From positions 71,894,948-71,958,947 of the forward strand of contig OY754464.1 in NCBI GenBank assembly GCA_963575645.1: a stretch of 64,000 nt of DNA. The letters are read 5' to 3'. The position numbers and the translations under genes were made by a program. Below are positions 23,993-37,100 of the stretch, in pieces. Source of the DNA: Xanthostigma xanthostigma (Eukaryota > Arthropoda > Insecta > Raphidioptera > Raphidiidae). The notes under the pieces are model-generated. The model had not been told where the DNA came from, ran no database searches, and was given only the letters and a program-made list of their open reading frames with translations. Numbering within the stretch: the first letter of the stretch is position 1; the number at the start of each line of letters is the position of its first letter.

Positions 23993-24606
23993 TAACATAT
24001 TTTGACAAGTTAAGTGAAACTCGTTACATTAAAAATTAAACTTCAAAACCTCTCGAACTTCAACTCTCGATAAGTAAAAAACTCAATAACTAAAATTTTT
24101 CAACATTTCCCTTGAACTTTAACGTATTGAGATTCTACTGTAATTTGATTCCGTAATCCCGCATTCATCTGTGGAAGATTTGATAGTAACTGAAATAATG
24201 CAACAAACTGAGGTTTATCATATTTAATATTTTTTTATGTGGATACAATTTACAATAATTAAATAATTAAAATGTTCCCGTCATTTTATGATACATTACT
24301 CTTTCGAAAGTGCTATACTATATACAATATTCATCTTTTTAATAACTTACAAATCACATTTTGTTATCACTAATAAAATAATGATTACTTAGAAAACAAA
24401 TTTAATTGTAGTGAACAGGGATGGCAATATTGAGTTTCGTTATTTTCGATGAGACTGCAGGGTTAACATTGTGTCATCTCAAAATCTTTAAAAGAAAAAA
24501 GCCTGACAAAATCGTTTCAGATCTCTTTAGAAACAACTAGTTACACTAGTAGAAAGTTTGTTAAACATAACCTCAAAATACAAGTGTCTGCAAAGTATCA
24601 TTTATC

Positions 24607-24941
24607 CATATATTTAATACCTTCTATATTGCTAGCAAAGATCGGGAGAAAGACTTAAACACTACGGTGCAGACATTTATACGTCTGTCTCACTTATTAT
24701 ACTCTTGAGTCTCATGCGCATGTCCGTGAATGGATGCGCGTCAGTTTGCACATGGAACTAAGCTGTGAAAGGGAGGTGGCTTGCTCTATTCCACTTACTA
24801 ATTGCCCCATTACAGACGCGACACTTGCGCACAACGGGTCAAGTAAAAAGAAAGAGATAGAAAACAGTAATTTGCTGTCTCACTTCATGGACCACGCTTC
24901 CACTTACGGCCGCTAGCAATATAGAAGTTATTAAATATATG
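24607..24941. mobile_element. TIR element (MITE-like)
   Basis: TIRs of about 30 bp around CTTCTATATTGCTAGC and GCTAGCAATATAGAAG. The interior is rich in short CG-containing words and non-coding. It lies between the 3' ends of the NOL8-like and Dab genes. No sure target duplication. Confidence 0.65.
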
Positions 24942-25195
24942 CATTTATCTCACAATTTGCTAAACAAAAATGCGAAAAAATAGCGTTAAAAGTATTTCAA
25001 TTTTAACAACTGAAAACGGTTACTTGTCAAAATTTTGACAGTTTTTTGCTCAAAAAACGTTTCGGTTTGAACATATATTAACCGAGTTGCTAATCCAATC
25101 AAAAATAAAATACCTTTTACATACGTATAATACTATTTCAAAACGAAACATACTAGATTTTATACGTATACTGACACATCCCCGATTGTGAGTAT

Positions 25196-28100
25196 TTAAC
25201 TTTCTTCGACAAAACAGTCAAAATCTTCAGTCCACTGAGGTGCATCATTACTACTACCGCGAGCAGAATTGTCTTTTTTATCCACTGAACCAGCCATATC
25301 CATTTCATTATCAGGTTTGCTAAAAAAATCATCATCAAACGGATCGTTTTCTCGCGCGAATATATTGACCGATTCCGATTTCTTCAAATTCAAATCAGAC
25401 TTTAACGATACCGATAACCGCTTTGCCATCATAGATTTATTCAATCTTTTAGAATCGTTTAAATTATTTTTAGGAAATGAAAATTCGACACTTTTTTGTT
25501 CTGACAATTGACTGTTTGGTCTATCTTCATTTGTTTCTTCTGTAATGCTACCGATACTGTCACCCCCTGCGACTGATTTTTCAGTCGGCGAAAAATCGTC
25601 TTCGAATTGCGATTCTTGTCTGAAATTTTTTTTCATGCACGAACTTGCATTGTTATTAAATTTTGGCGAATCATTATCTCTCTCTGGCAATGCGAAATCA
25701 TTTTCGAACATCGGAGGCGGTTTTGACGAAACTTTTTTCTCTCTGAATTCTTCAGTAAAGAAGTCGTTTTCGAACACCGATTGCTGTCTTAAATTTTTAT
25801 TGCGCACGGGAAATTGTTTTTCGGTACTGGGTGACGGAGATTCAAACGCAAGCTGTTTCACTGTCCTATTAGACTTTTTAGCAGACGGTAAGGTCCGTGA
25901 CGATTCTATTTCAGAAAAATCATTTTCGAATTTGAACTTTGAATCGAATTTTACAGACGGCGTTGCATTAGAATCAGATTCATTTAATTTAATTGATAGA
26001 AGTTTAGAGTCATCGGATTTTGGACTTTTATCTTTCGTTGTTTTCTCGTTCAAAACTTTCTTAGCTTCTAATTTACTGAAATCGTACTTTGTTCTCGGAC
26101 TAGGAGTATCTAAAGATTGTTCAGAAAAATCATCTTCAAAAGGAGATTTCTGTGCAGCCGGTGGTCTTTCTCTACTTCGGTGAGGATGTCTTAACGTAAG
26201 ACTCGTTTCCGGTTTGTGCCTAAAATTTGATTCGGAATAATGAGAATCTCTACTTCGTGCTCTACGACCAGACCTATAACGCCTGTCTCGTTCTCCGTCG
26301 CTACCGCTGACAGTCATACGATAATGATTCTGACGCGGTTTGTTTTCGCCCGTTTTGCGATCCATTTCCGAGGCACTCGAAGGACGTTTCCAAGTTCGCT
26401 TCGTAACAAGATAGCGCGGAGATGGATCGTCTGGGTCATTAGAATATTCGTCCTCCCAAGGAGACTCCTGCGACCAATTACGTGGATAATAACGATCATC
26501 GCCTCTATGTCTGTCTCTCTCTCTCCAACTTTCAGAACTGTATCGATTTCCGTATCGACCCGTAATCTTTTCATTGGCGCAACCTGAACAAATAATTATA
26601 TATTTTAGGTGTGCTGTTATTTCATAAAAACTCTGCATCTATCTTTTTTTGACAACTAATGCCCATATTCACCGAAAGCTATTAAAGATAGAGGTTACTA
26701 GCCTTGGAACAAATTTATTCCCTCGATTAAAATTTACTTTCAATTCACCAAGCAATATATCTATTAGAATAGTTACTTGTAGAATAAATATATACGCCTT
26801 GCTATTATTTTTGTTGAATATTTGGACGTTCACCCAAAAGTCCGACCGATGGCGTTAGTGTAAACGTCAAAAAAAGACGCTCACAAAATATATGTTTTAT
26901 CCTAACCCAATTGCACACAAAACTTCCACTAATTTTAATATTTTACAACTATACACTTCACAAAAGGTTAATAAACAACACATAAATAAATTCACAACAG
27001 CACACTGTAGATATAATACTCCACGTTTATAGGTTAGGTATTATGATCAATGTGGCGGCCATTATTATTTTATTAGGCGAATAAATATTTATACCCTGGC
27101 TAAAGAACAGAACAGATTTTTACCTGCAATAAACATAATTATGCTTGGTGAATTGAATTATCGCTATTTATTTGAAGGAATAGCTACCTGAAGAACAAAT
27201 GAACCGAATAAATAACTACTTACGTTCGATGAATATGGCCATTAACCTAACAAACCAACTAACGTCAGTCAGCTAAATCCAACATTACTCAACCTGTTAA
27301 TTAACTAAATAAAACCAAATGCGGTTTAAATCAATGGTAAAAAAATTAAAGTTTTGTTAACTTTTCTTGGTTTTCAAAAATTATTGTGTTTCGGGTGCGT
27401 ACCTGTGTCTGAATCCTGTTCCCAGTCTCCACAACAATGGTGATCCGCTTCTGTTTGTCTATGCCTACGGCGATGTGTGCGGTGCCTGTCTTCGGGAGGC
27501 GGCGGCCATGCATCTGCACACCGCCCACTATAACGTTCACGTGATCCAGAACGTCTGTCTGACCAACTTCTGTGATCGGGAGGTTGTTCTTCTTCGAATC
27601 TAATCATAAATAAGTCTAGCTGATTTCCTATAAAAACTGTGTGAATTCTATATTATAAAATTATTAAAATTGTTATAACTTTTAAAATACATCCCACTTT
27701 CTATAATAGCGAGAAATTTTCAGTTAACCAACACATAATTATCACGCGATCATCATGCTTTTGGATAGGATGCACAAATCATCTGATTGGTCGTTCTGCT
27801 GCGTTGAGTTTCATGCGACCAATCAGATGCTGACTGATTGCTATGGGATAGAGTATAGTTTTTTAATTAATTATCACCTCGCAAACAAACAAAAAAACAC
27901 AGTAATTGTTAATAAGCGTTATGTTTCTCTTCAAATAAATGACAATGGTGAACAGAAGTAATTGGGACGTAAATATTGACATCGCTACTTATTTTATGAA
28001 GAATAATTTCCATCAAATTCAACAGTGTGACATGATCTTAGAAAAGTGCTGCTATCTACAATTAACTTCATTCAATTGCTTAGTTGTTTTGTTTTAGCGC

Positions 28101-31100
28101 AACACAAACCAGTTAGTCATATAATGGTCACGCCAAAGATCAACAAAATTGTGAGACTAGCTATGCGTACCTTACGTTTATAGAATTCATGTCACTAAGT
28201 ATCACCTGCATACAGTATCCCTCGCTACAAATAATATTATCATATTCATAAGACATTAACAAGAGTTATAGCAAGTTTTAAAAAACTAAACATTTATAGA
28301 GTAATCATCACATGTAAATTTCAGATGGCACAGCATTTACTTTAATACCCTTAATACAGGTTCTACTGTAATAATCCATAAAAATAAAATACAATGCCTT
28401 AGCAACATTAAAAATCGCCAGGGTTTATAAAACTAAATAATATTCTCTACAGGTTCATTTTACTTACTCGTAATCGTCTTCTTCATCCCAGGAGTCTCGG
28501 CTATGCCTCGAGGGCAAACCTCTACGCCTATTCCAATCCCTACACGGCTCTTCTTCCCACGGAGAGACGTCGCGAGATGAAGATGAATGTTGACCGCGAT
28601 TCCAAGAACTTTGTCGCACCCTTCTCTCTCTCGGATGATAGCCTCTATCCATTTCATAAAACTCCTCGTCGTAACTATCAGTCGACCTCCGATGTCTTTC
28701 TCTTTCTTCCCTCAAACCTTCTCGCGCCTCTCTCGTTTTAACCTCCTCGTCCCACCACCCGGGATCCTTATGTGGACCTTTTCTCCTGGTCCACTGTTCA
28801 CCTCCGCTACCGGAGTCTTTTCTTTGACGCCAATCTGTAGGCGAAGCAGTCACAAACTCTTTGGAGTCGGACGACCACGGAGACACTCCCTCTTCACTTT
28901 GTTTGTCTCTCGGCTCTTGCTGAATGTTCGGCGAATCAAATATTGCCCAACTCTCGGTCGTTAATCCGTCCTTTTTTACTTCCGGAGATTCTTCTAAATT
29001 ATCCATTTCCGGTGACGAACCACTAACCCCATCCGACAGTGAACCCGACGTCAAATGATTACTAGACTGGATAATTTCTGTAATTGCAGCAGGAACTGGT
29101 GATTTATCTGAAGGTGACTTATTAACAGGTGATTTGTCAACAGCTATGGGCGAAGCTATCTTTTCCGTTGGTGATTTGTTGATTTCTTTGGTTGGTATCT
29201 CTGTTATTTCAATATCAACAGGCTTACTATATTCTATTATATTCGAATCTTTTGCTGGACTCTTTTCCGATTTAAAAACAACCGAACTATCGACACAATT
29301 GAATAAATCGAGCTCTTGAATGTTTTCTTGTATTTTTATATTTTCTATATTTAGATCATTTTGTTCTTTATTTATTTCATTTTCATTATCTTCTTGACCC
29401 TCGCTCTCATCTAAAAATATTTCTTTATTTTCTGTTGTTACTAAATCTTCGACTATGATTTCTCTTAGCGCTGCATATCGATCTGTAGTTACGGTCGTGT
29501 CTTTTACGGGAATTTCTTGTTCTTTGTCCTCAAAAGAAAATGGTTTAAAATCATTTTCTACTGGCTTTACTTTTTCTTCCACAACATTACTTTTATTGAC
29601 AAACAATTCCGAATTTTCGTTTTTATCTTTTTCCAACAGTTCACGAAACACTGCATACCGATCATAAGTTTCTTTTGTAGTCTTTGTACTGTCCGTTAAA
29701 TCACTAAAATTCACTGAAAATTCCGCTTTAAAAGAAGGAAACATTCCAGTCTTTTCATCCGTCATATCTTTTTTATTGGCAGCCGATAAATGGTTGGATA
29801 AAAAAGTAGTTAGCTGAACCAGCGTCATGTTTGAAAGTTGATTTGCAGGAACGTTCAATTTTTTCGCCAATTCATCTAAACCAGTCCTCGTTAAATCCGT
29901 TAAAGTTATGTCGGCAATATCTGGTTTGGGACTGATTGATTTATTTTCCTTTTCTGATTGCTGAACCGATGGTTCCGACGGAACGATTTGCTTCTCGGTT
30001 CTCCTTTTTAATGTGCCTTTTTTCTGCGGTGGCGGTAATAACATCGGTCCGGTTGCACTGTCTCTTGGGGACTTTTTTATCGAATCTTTCTTTTGCGGAG
30101 GCAAGAGGGGCGGCGGAATGGGTGTAAGATAATCTTCATCGCTGGATTGAGTTGTAAAATATTTCCTAGGTCTTTGAGGAGGCAAAGTTCCAGAACTCCA
30201 CGGTTCGTGACGTACTCGACGAGCAGGAATCGGTAGCGGAGGACTTTTGTCGAGCGAATCTAAACTGTTGGGAGCGCTCTCGTACTGTTCGATATAATCG
30301 TAATGAGATTCTTCGGTGTGAGGAGGTCTCGGTGGGGGTTTTATGCTTAATTCGCCGGCTTGTTTTTTCGGCGGTAACGGAGGCGGTTTGATGGGCGTAA
30401 TGTTGCTCATGGGTCGAGGTGGAGGTTCGGGAGCACATTCCGATTCTGATGACATGTCTAAACTAGGATTTTCATGCAAGAGAGACATTTTTGTGGTGTT
30501 ATCAGACTTTTTGCTTTCAAATTTATTATCAAACGTATTCTTAGTGAAAAATGATTTCGGAGATGACGACGGCAAAGAAAACTGTTTCTCTAATGATTTG
30601 TTCGGCGATGTCGAAAACAATGGCTGTGCGTTATCTTCCGTGTAAGTACCGCCCAAAATACTTTCGACCGGTGGAAATTTAAGCGTATCGATCAGTTCTT
30701 TTGTTTTACTGTCATCGAATTTCGTGGTCAGTGGTGATTTTTGAATAGGTTTCAATTCTTGTTTGCCATACATTTTAAAATCGACTATAAAATCCGTATT
30801 GAACGGATCTTGAGGTGGCGGTTTAAATTCTTTTTCTAAAAACGGATCCGTCTTATCGAATGGATCTTCGTCGGCAAACGGATCAACTTGAAACGATTTG
30901 GTTAGCGTCGATGCGAACGATTGATCAGTCTTGTGTGCGTCATTATCAAAATTGGCTTGAAATAAGGAAGTCTCAGTTTTTGGCTGTGACGATGTACCAA
31001 CTAAATCTTTTAATACTTTTTTGGGCGGATTTTTCAGTTCCTGGAAGAAATGTTTCTTGTCAACGTATGGTTTACTACGACCTGTTCCGAGAGGATCTAA

Positions 31101-34100
31101 CTCCGTGAACACGTCAAATTGTGCTAAAATACTATTCTTTCTTTCCTGACTCATTTCCTGGAAAAATGATCGACACTATTACAGTTTGGCATTTTGTTAT
31201 TTTTTTTTTTGGAACTGAATAACGCCCTAAAATTTTTAAATAACCTTTAACACTCTTCAGGTTATTAATCATTTCCGGTACAGTTCCTACAAGGGACTTA
31301 GAAAACGGAGCAACAAAGGTACACAATCCAGATTTTATAGTGTCAGGGCGTTATTCTTTTTGTTGTTTGACTATTTACAAAAACAAACCTGTTCAGAAGT
31401 GGGATTATTTTTCTCTGATGTAATTTCTCCATTGGTTACACTGGAAGCAGACGGTGGTTGCGAAAACCAGTCAGTTTTATCTTCTGTAGGACTGTCAAAC
31501 ATCGATGTCTCTTTCGATGTTATTTCGCTAAGAGACGACGGCAAAGTAGCGCTTTGCGGACTAAACAAATTACTCGACTCGCTCGCAGTACGAGCTGAAC
31601 GATCTTTAGTCGACGATGGAGGAGGTGGAAGATATGGTTTCGCCTAAAGGCAAAATATTTTTATTTTTTTTTCAAGCCAAGAATTTTAAAATTATTTCGG
31701 GATTCACTTCAAATTGGCAATATAGAGGGTTGTCTCAGACACAGGACACTCAACATATTCCTTCATTATAGAATTTTAAATTGATCTTGCTTAAAAAAGG
31801 GTAGTATTTAAACGAGTGACTGTAAATTACAATTTTGGGTGACAAAAATAATCAATTTGAGTTACTGTATTACCAAGTGAGCGACTGACTGCGCGTGACG
31901 AGAAAATAATAGTTGGGTGACTAAATTACTAAGTGAGCGACTAAATTACTAAGTTGTTAATAGTTAATTGTTTGAATTGAACTGCGTTTTCTAAAAAATA
32001 TATATATTGAATTGACTGTCAATTAAATATACATTTTTTAGAAAACGCAGTTCTATTCAAACAATTAACTATTTAATTCGCATACCCCGTTATCGTACTC
32101 CACATTTGCCCCTTCCCGTTTCACTGCGAGACAATTCGCATACCCGTTTATCGTTCACCCCGGAATTACAATTCGCATACCCGTTTATCGTTCACCATGG
32201 AATTAAAATTCGCATATCCGTTTATCGTTCACCCCGGAATTATTTTTTTAAAAACTCCACCTTTGCCCCATCGCGTTTCACTGCGAGACAATTCGCATAC
32301 CCCTTTATCAAAAAAAGCGGTGGTTTTCAATCTTCATGAAAATGTGAGTTATAGTCTCAAAGTGAAAAATAAAATAAAAAGTAAAAACAAAAGAAGATAT
32401 CTGCTTCAAAATTACCGAAGGCATTCTAGTCGCTCACTTAGTAATTTAGTCACCCAACTATTATTTTAATATCTCAAGTTATTAAAACAGTATCTCATCA
32501 TCAGTCACCAAATTTGTTTTTTTATTCGACCGTTTTATAATTCCCCCTTAAAAAAATAACATCACTCAAAACATTATTTTTTCTAAATTGCGTAGTTAAC
32601 ATTTTTTGTACAACTCCCCCTTCAAAATAATATCCTTCTAGGCATATTTTGCTTACAAACCAATCTTTTGTTTGTGTAGAATGTATCATTTGTTTTTGAG
32701 ACAGTACAATCAAATGTTATTCATAAAAATTGACAATGGCCTTGAACTATACCTCCATAGAAATTATAGTTACGGTCGCAATGTCAGTCCAAAGTCGGCA
32801 ACCCATGAATCAGGATAAATAAAAAAAAATGTATTATAAATTTTTCTTAACTCACTGGAAAACTTGTAAAAGAATCACCAAATGGATCGGCATGAAACAA
32901 ATCATCTTTATTGGGGCCAAACGGATCTGACGGCGTTATACGTTCCATCTGGTGGATGCCTTGTTGAATACTGCTCAATTCTAATTCCAAGTCAACTAAA
33001 TCGGCAATGGCTTCGGGCGCCGGCCCACTAGTACTAGCCGTCACATCAGAATTACTTTTACTGCCTTCCTGAGATTTTGACGTTCTGCCAGTTTCGGAAA
33101 TTGAACTCATTTTTAAGGTCGCTGTATTCGAAGAGTCACCTGTCTAAAATCAAAACAGGTTTGTTTTAAATAAATTGCATTTTTTGATCACACGGTAGAA
33201 GTAATAGAAGTTAGTGATGGAAATAAATCGAGAGATGATAACCGATTTATTAGATTATTAACATATCTCGAGATATCTTGATTATAATATACAATTAGTC
33301 ATTCAATCGATATGAATCATTTTCAAATCTTTGATTAACGTCTGATTCAATAATAGTATATATAGTAACACGCACGCGAGTGGAATATTCTCATTCGATC
33401 AATGGTCGCACATAATATTTTATTCAACTAGCACGAGTAATATGTAATCGGGGCCCTGATAAAAGAGGGAAAAATAATAAATCACTTCATTGATTGACGT
33501 AGGTACCCACCGCCCTCGATGCACACAAGATGGCCCTGACTTTCGTTGAATTGCGATGCTGTTTTCATATACAGTATGTAAACGCGTAAGGTGCACATAG
33601 GGAAATTAGCATTGGGAAAAAATACTTGGATCTGAGTTAGCCATGACTGCATTAATTGTTATTTCTATTGAATTATCGTGGTAATCTTGAGGATTTCTAT
33701 TTTATTTTGATTTATTTTTATTTTACTTGCCTTTTTTAATAATAAAAAGCTCTTATAAATCATTATTTTAATTTTTTTGTACAAAAATAAAACAAAAAAA
33801 CAACTCCATCTGTTTGGAAACATTTCATTCAAAAATTGTCTGACTGGTATGACGTATGCGCGTTGGTAAATCAGTGACCCAACGTCTTTAGGTTCAACAC
33901 GAATAGGCGGAGATATTTGATCTCGCACCATATTTAAGTATTTTTGGGAATTTAATGTCCCATTAATAAAAAAGTCCGATTATGTTGTAATCATTTGAAT
34001 ATTTTCTTCGGTTGTATACACATTCATTTTGCAAAAGAATATTATCTGTCAAATTGAAAAACAAGATTTCAAGGCTCACTCTGATCCAGTAATTTTTTCC

Positions 34101-37100
34101 CAATGTTAATTTCCCTATGTGCACCTTACGCGTTTACATACTGTATATAACTACCGAATCGAATTACTACTAAAATTAATCGAATTAATGAATCAAATGA
34201 ATGCTGTATCGGAACGGAACACTATGAAACACTACTAATAATCGAGAGAGAACAGAGTAGCCGATCAACAGCTAGCAGCTACACTACACACAAGTTGTGC
34301 TGCAGGGAACCGAGCGAGATAATGTGTGTTGTGATATGTGAGATAGATAATACTGATTTAGTAGTATCTATCTTGCTTGGTTCCCTGCAGTAGCGGAGAG
34401 AGAGCAATATAATTCCAATATCTCGAATCGGTGTTGCCGTCTAATGCGCAAACTACTAAATTAGTCAAATGTTTCGATTATAGCAATCATTCGATTATTG
34501 AAATCATTCGATTACTAATGTCTCGATTATTTCCATCATTAATAGAAGTAGAAAACTGGGCAGCGTCATCTGTATCTTAACAATGTACAAAAAACGGCCA
34601 TCATAGATGGCAGTGCCAACAAACGCGTCGTGTAGTTCATAAATAGTGCGTCAGTTGTCTATTTCTTTCTTTTATATTGCACGAAATAAAACGTTAAAAT
34701 TGTTTTAAACTAATTATTTCCGACACATTTGTTTTTAAAAGCATGAAAATTAGTGAAACACAAAAACATAATTTCAATTCTTGATTCATCAGTTTTCGAA
34801 GAGATGTTAAACTAACTGAGGCATCGAAATGTGTCCCCAATCATCCGCATTGCCAGCTTTGGCGAACTTCAACGAGAGATTCGCTCTCGTGAATGTCAGT
34901 TTTGATGAGAACTCGTGAAATTTAGCCGCTATGGATAAAGCTCGAGTGTTAATTGATAATTCAGCGAGTTTCGTCAAAATTGACCGGCCCAAACGGACAA
35001 ATTGGTTTTTCCATTCAGGTACTGCACCCGAAAAACTCAATAAAACTAAATGACAGATAGATGTCTCACTACTTTTTTATATATTTAAATCAGAGTTGTT
35101 ATAAATGTCTCATATCGGATTTGTAACCTGATTATATGTTTAATCAACAGTATCGATGCTTAGCATCCGTGATAATTATTTCAGATACGGAATCGGATGT
35201 GAAAAAAATATTGGACTATTCTTAGTGCCGGCATCGGAGCATCATAATGTCAGAGAAGAGAAACTGTATAGAAGTTTATTTCTAATGTAACAGTGTGACC
35301 GGAAATTTTAGTTTGTCTTGGTTCTGTTAGATGACAGAACGATCGAGGTTTAGTATCGGAGTGCAGAGGTGGGGGGCGTATATTTCCATCTCTCATCTTC
35401 AGAAGTAAATTTGAGCGTTTATCTCAACACCATATAGAAAATAAATATAAGAAATTCATCAATTTCTGTCGATTTTTGACGTGATAACGTCTTATAAATT
35501 GATGAATCACCAATCTTATAAATTGATAAAACACCGGCTGCATGCACGAAAAAGTGTAACGTTCCTAACGTTCCGCCTGACCCTGTGCGTGCTTTTCTCG
35601 AAAACGGCCCTAACGATTTGGATGAAATTTACTGAAAAGGGATTTTGGGGGGCAAAAAATCGTTTTAGCTAGGTCTCATCTCTCGAAAAAATCGTTTTCA
35701 TACAAATTTTATCATTATAAAAATCAATTTTTTGACGTATGAAAATACTTAAATATTTTAAGTAGGTTTTGGAATTTTATAAAACAATGAAATAATTGTT
35801 TTCAAAATATTATGACAGTTAATCTTTGAGACTTAAAATAAATACGAAAGAAAGAAAGTTAAAAAAAAACAATTATATTATAGGTGGTAAGTAATTTTAA
35901 TAAATAAAATTAACCTAAATTTGAAGCAAAAGATGCAATATCATAGATTCGAATTATTATAATTATTATATAAATTTAGGTTATGTATTACGGAATACGT
36001 TATCACGTAAAACTATCGTCCGTAAACCGACTTTACAGACAACCAATTTTTTTTAATTATGAAAAATGCAATGATTAAGGTGTGAAGCTGAAATTATTAT
36101 TTATCGCCACCTGGCGTTGCGTTTCCGAAGCTTGAGTGCGCCGCATCGCCATCTTGACAGTTGGAATGGGAACTGCGCTTTGCGATGATCGCCAAATATA
36201 ACACAGGATTGAACTTCTATACAGTCTGTCTTATCTGATAATGTACTTAATTTATGTATCATAGGCGCATTCTAATATCTCAGTTAGTTTTAGATGGAGG
36301 TAATAGTTCGATGGAAACCCAATTTTAAGAAATCTTACAAGGCAAGCTTGGATATAACCGTGATATAACATTGTACCTTGGTGATTGAATGAGCCGAATC
36401 CGAAAAAAGACTCGAGCTAGCTGAATTTCCAAAACGTGATTTCTGTTCAATATGTTGTTTTGCCAACTCAATTTCCTTTTTCTTTAGTTCAAAAACCACT
36501 TGAAATAAGTCCCGCATTGCTATTACAACCTGTATATTGAGAAAATTAGTAACATTTCTAGCTCCCTATTGGGATTTTACCTGGAGGCGGAGCCCATTTC
36601 AAAATATTCAGTATGTCTGCCCTATGCGAAGCCTTTGCAATGGCAGTATACGAGGTTTTGATGCTTTATTTAAAATTATTGTTTCTCGGGAAAAAAATCG
36701 TCGTTGGGGTGATACTAATCCTTTAAAACGTAATTATATTGACGGGAAAAAATCGCGCTACTGGACACTGGTCACATCGTAAAATTTGGCAGAATCATTG
36801 ATGAATCATTGTTGCGTTCTGCGTGAAAGAAAACCGCATGAAATCAGTTGACAGCTGTCACTTTTCAATGTAATAATTTAATATCAACATTTACACTTGA
36901 TCTATTAACACAATTAGATACTGCACAACACATAGCATGCTTCATCCTCGATTTTTTAATGACGTGTGTAGCTTCTTTAAAATTATTGTAAACAATAAAT
37001 ATGTAGCACACAATGCTTTACTATATGACACGCTTCGCATAGGTTAGTTCACTGAAATGCTGAGTAGATGGCGCATGGTCGAAGTAAAATCCCAATTAAG

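Larger units (their letters stand above)
22807..24140. mobile_element. Tc1/mariner-like MITE (family D) carrying three further insertions
   Basis: The left end CAGTAGAA...CATCAATAAG is split by a hAT element, and the right end is GAGATTCTACTG; TA lies on both sides (22805-22806, 24141-24142). An unsplit relative with the same ends is at 38358-38735. Nested inside are 22815-23166 (hAT), 23506-23992 (TA-type) and, within that, 23738-23856. Confidence 0.8.

Noticed and set aside
25545-26183. 212-residue + strand open frame
   Set aside because: Antisense shadow of Dab exon 8; the minus strand carries the recognisable Dab C-terminus in phase with the other exons.
32076-32310. Possible CRISPR-like array (repeats near 36 bp)
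   Set aside because: Units are directly adjacent with no unique spacers, and lie inside a TIR element in an animal intron; a minisatellite.
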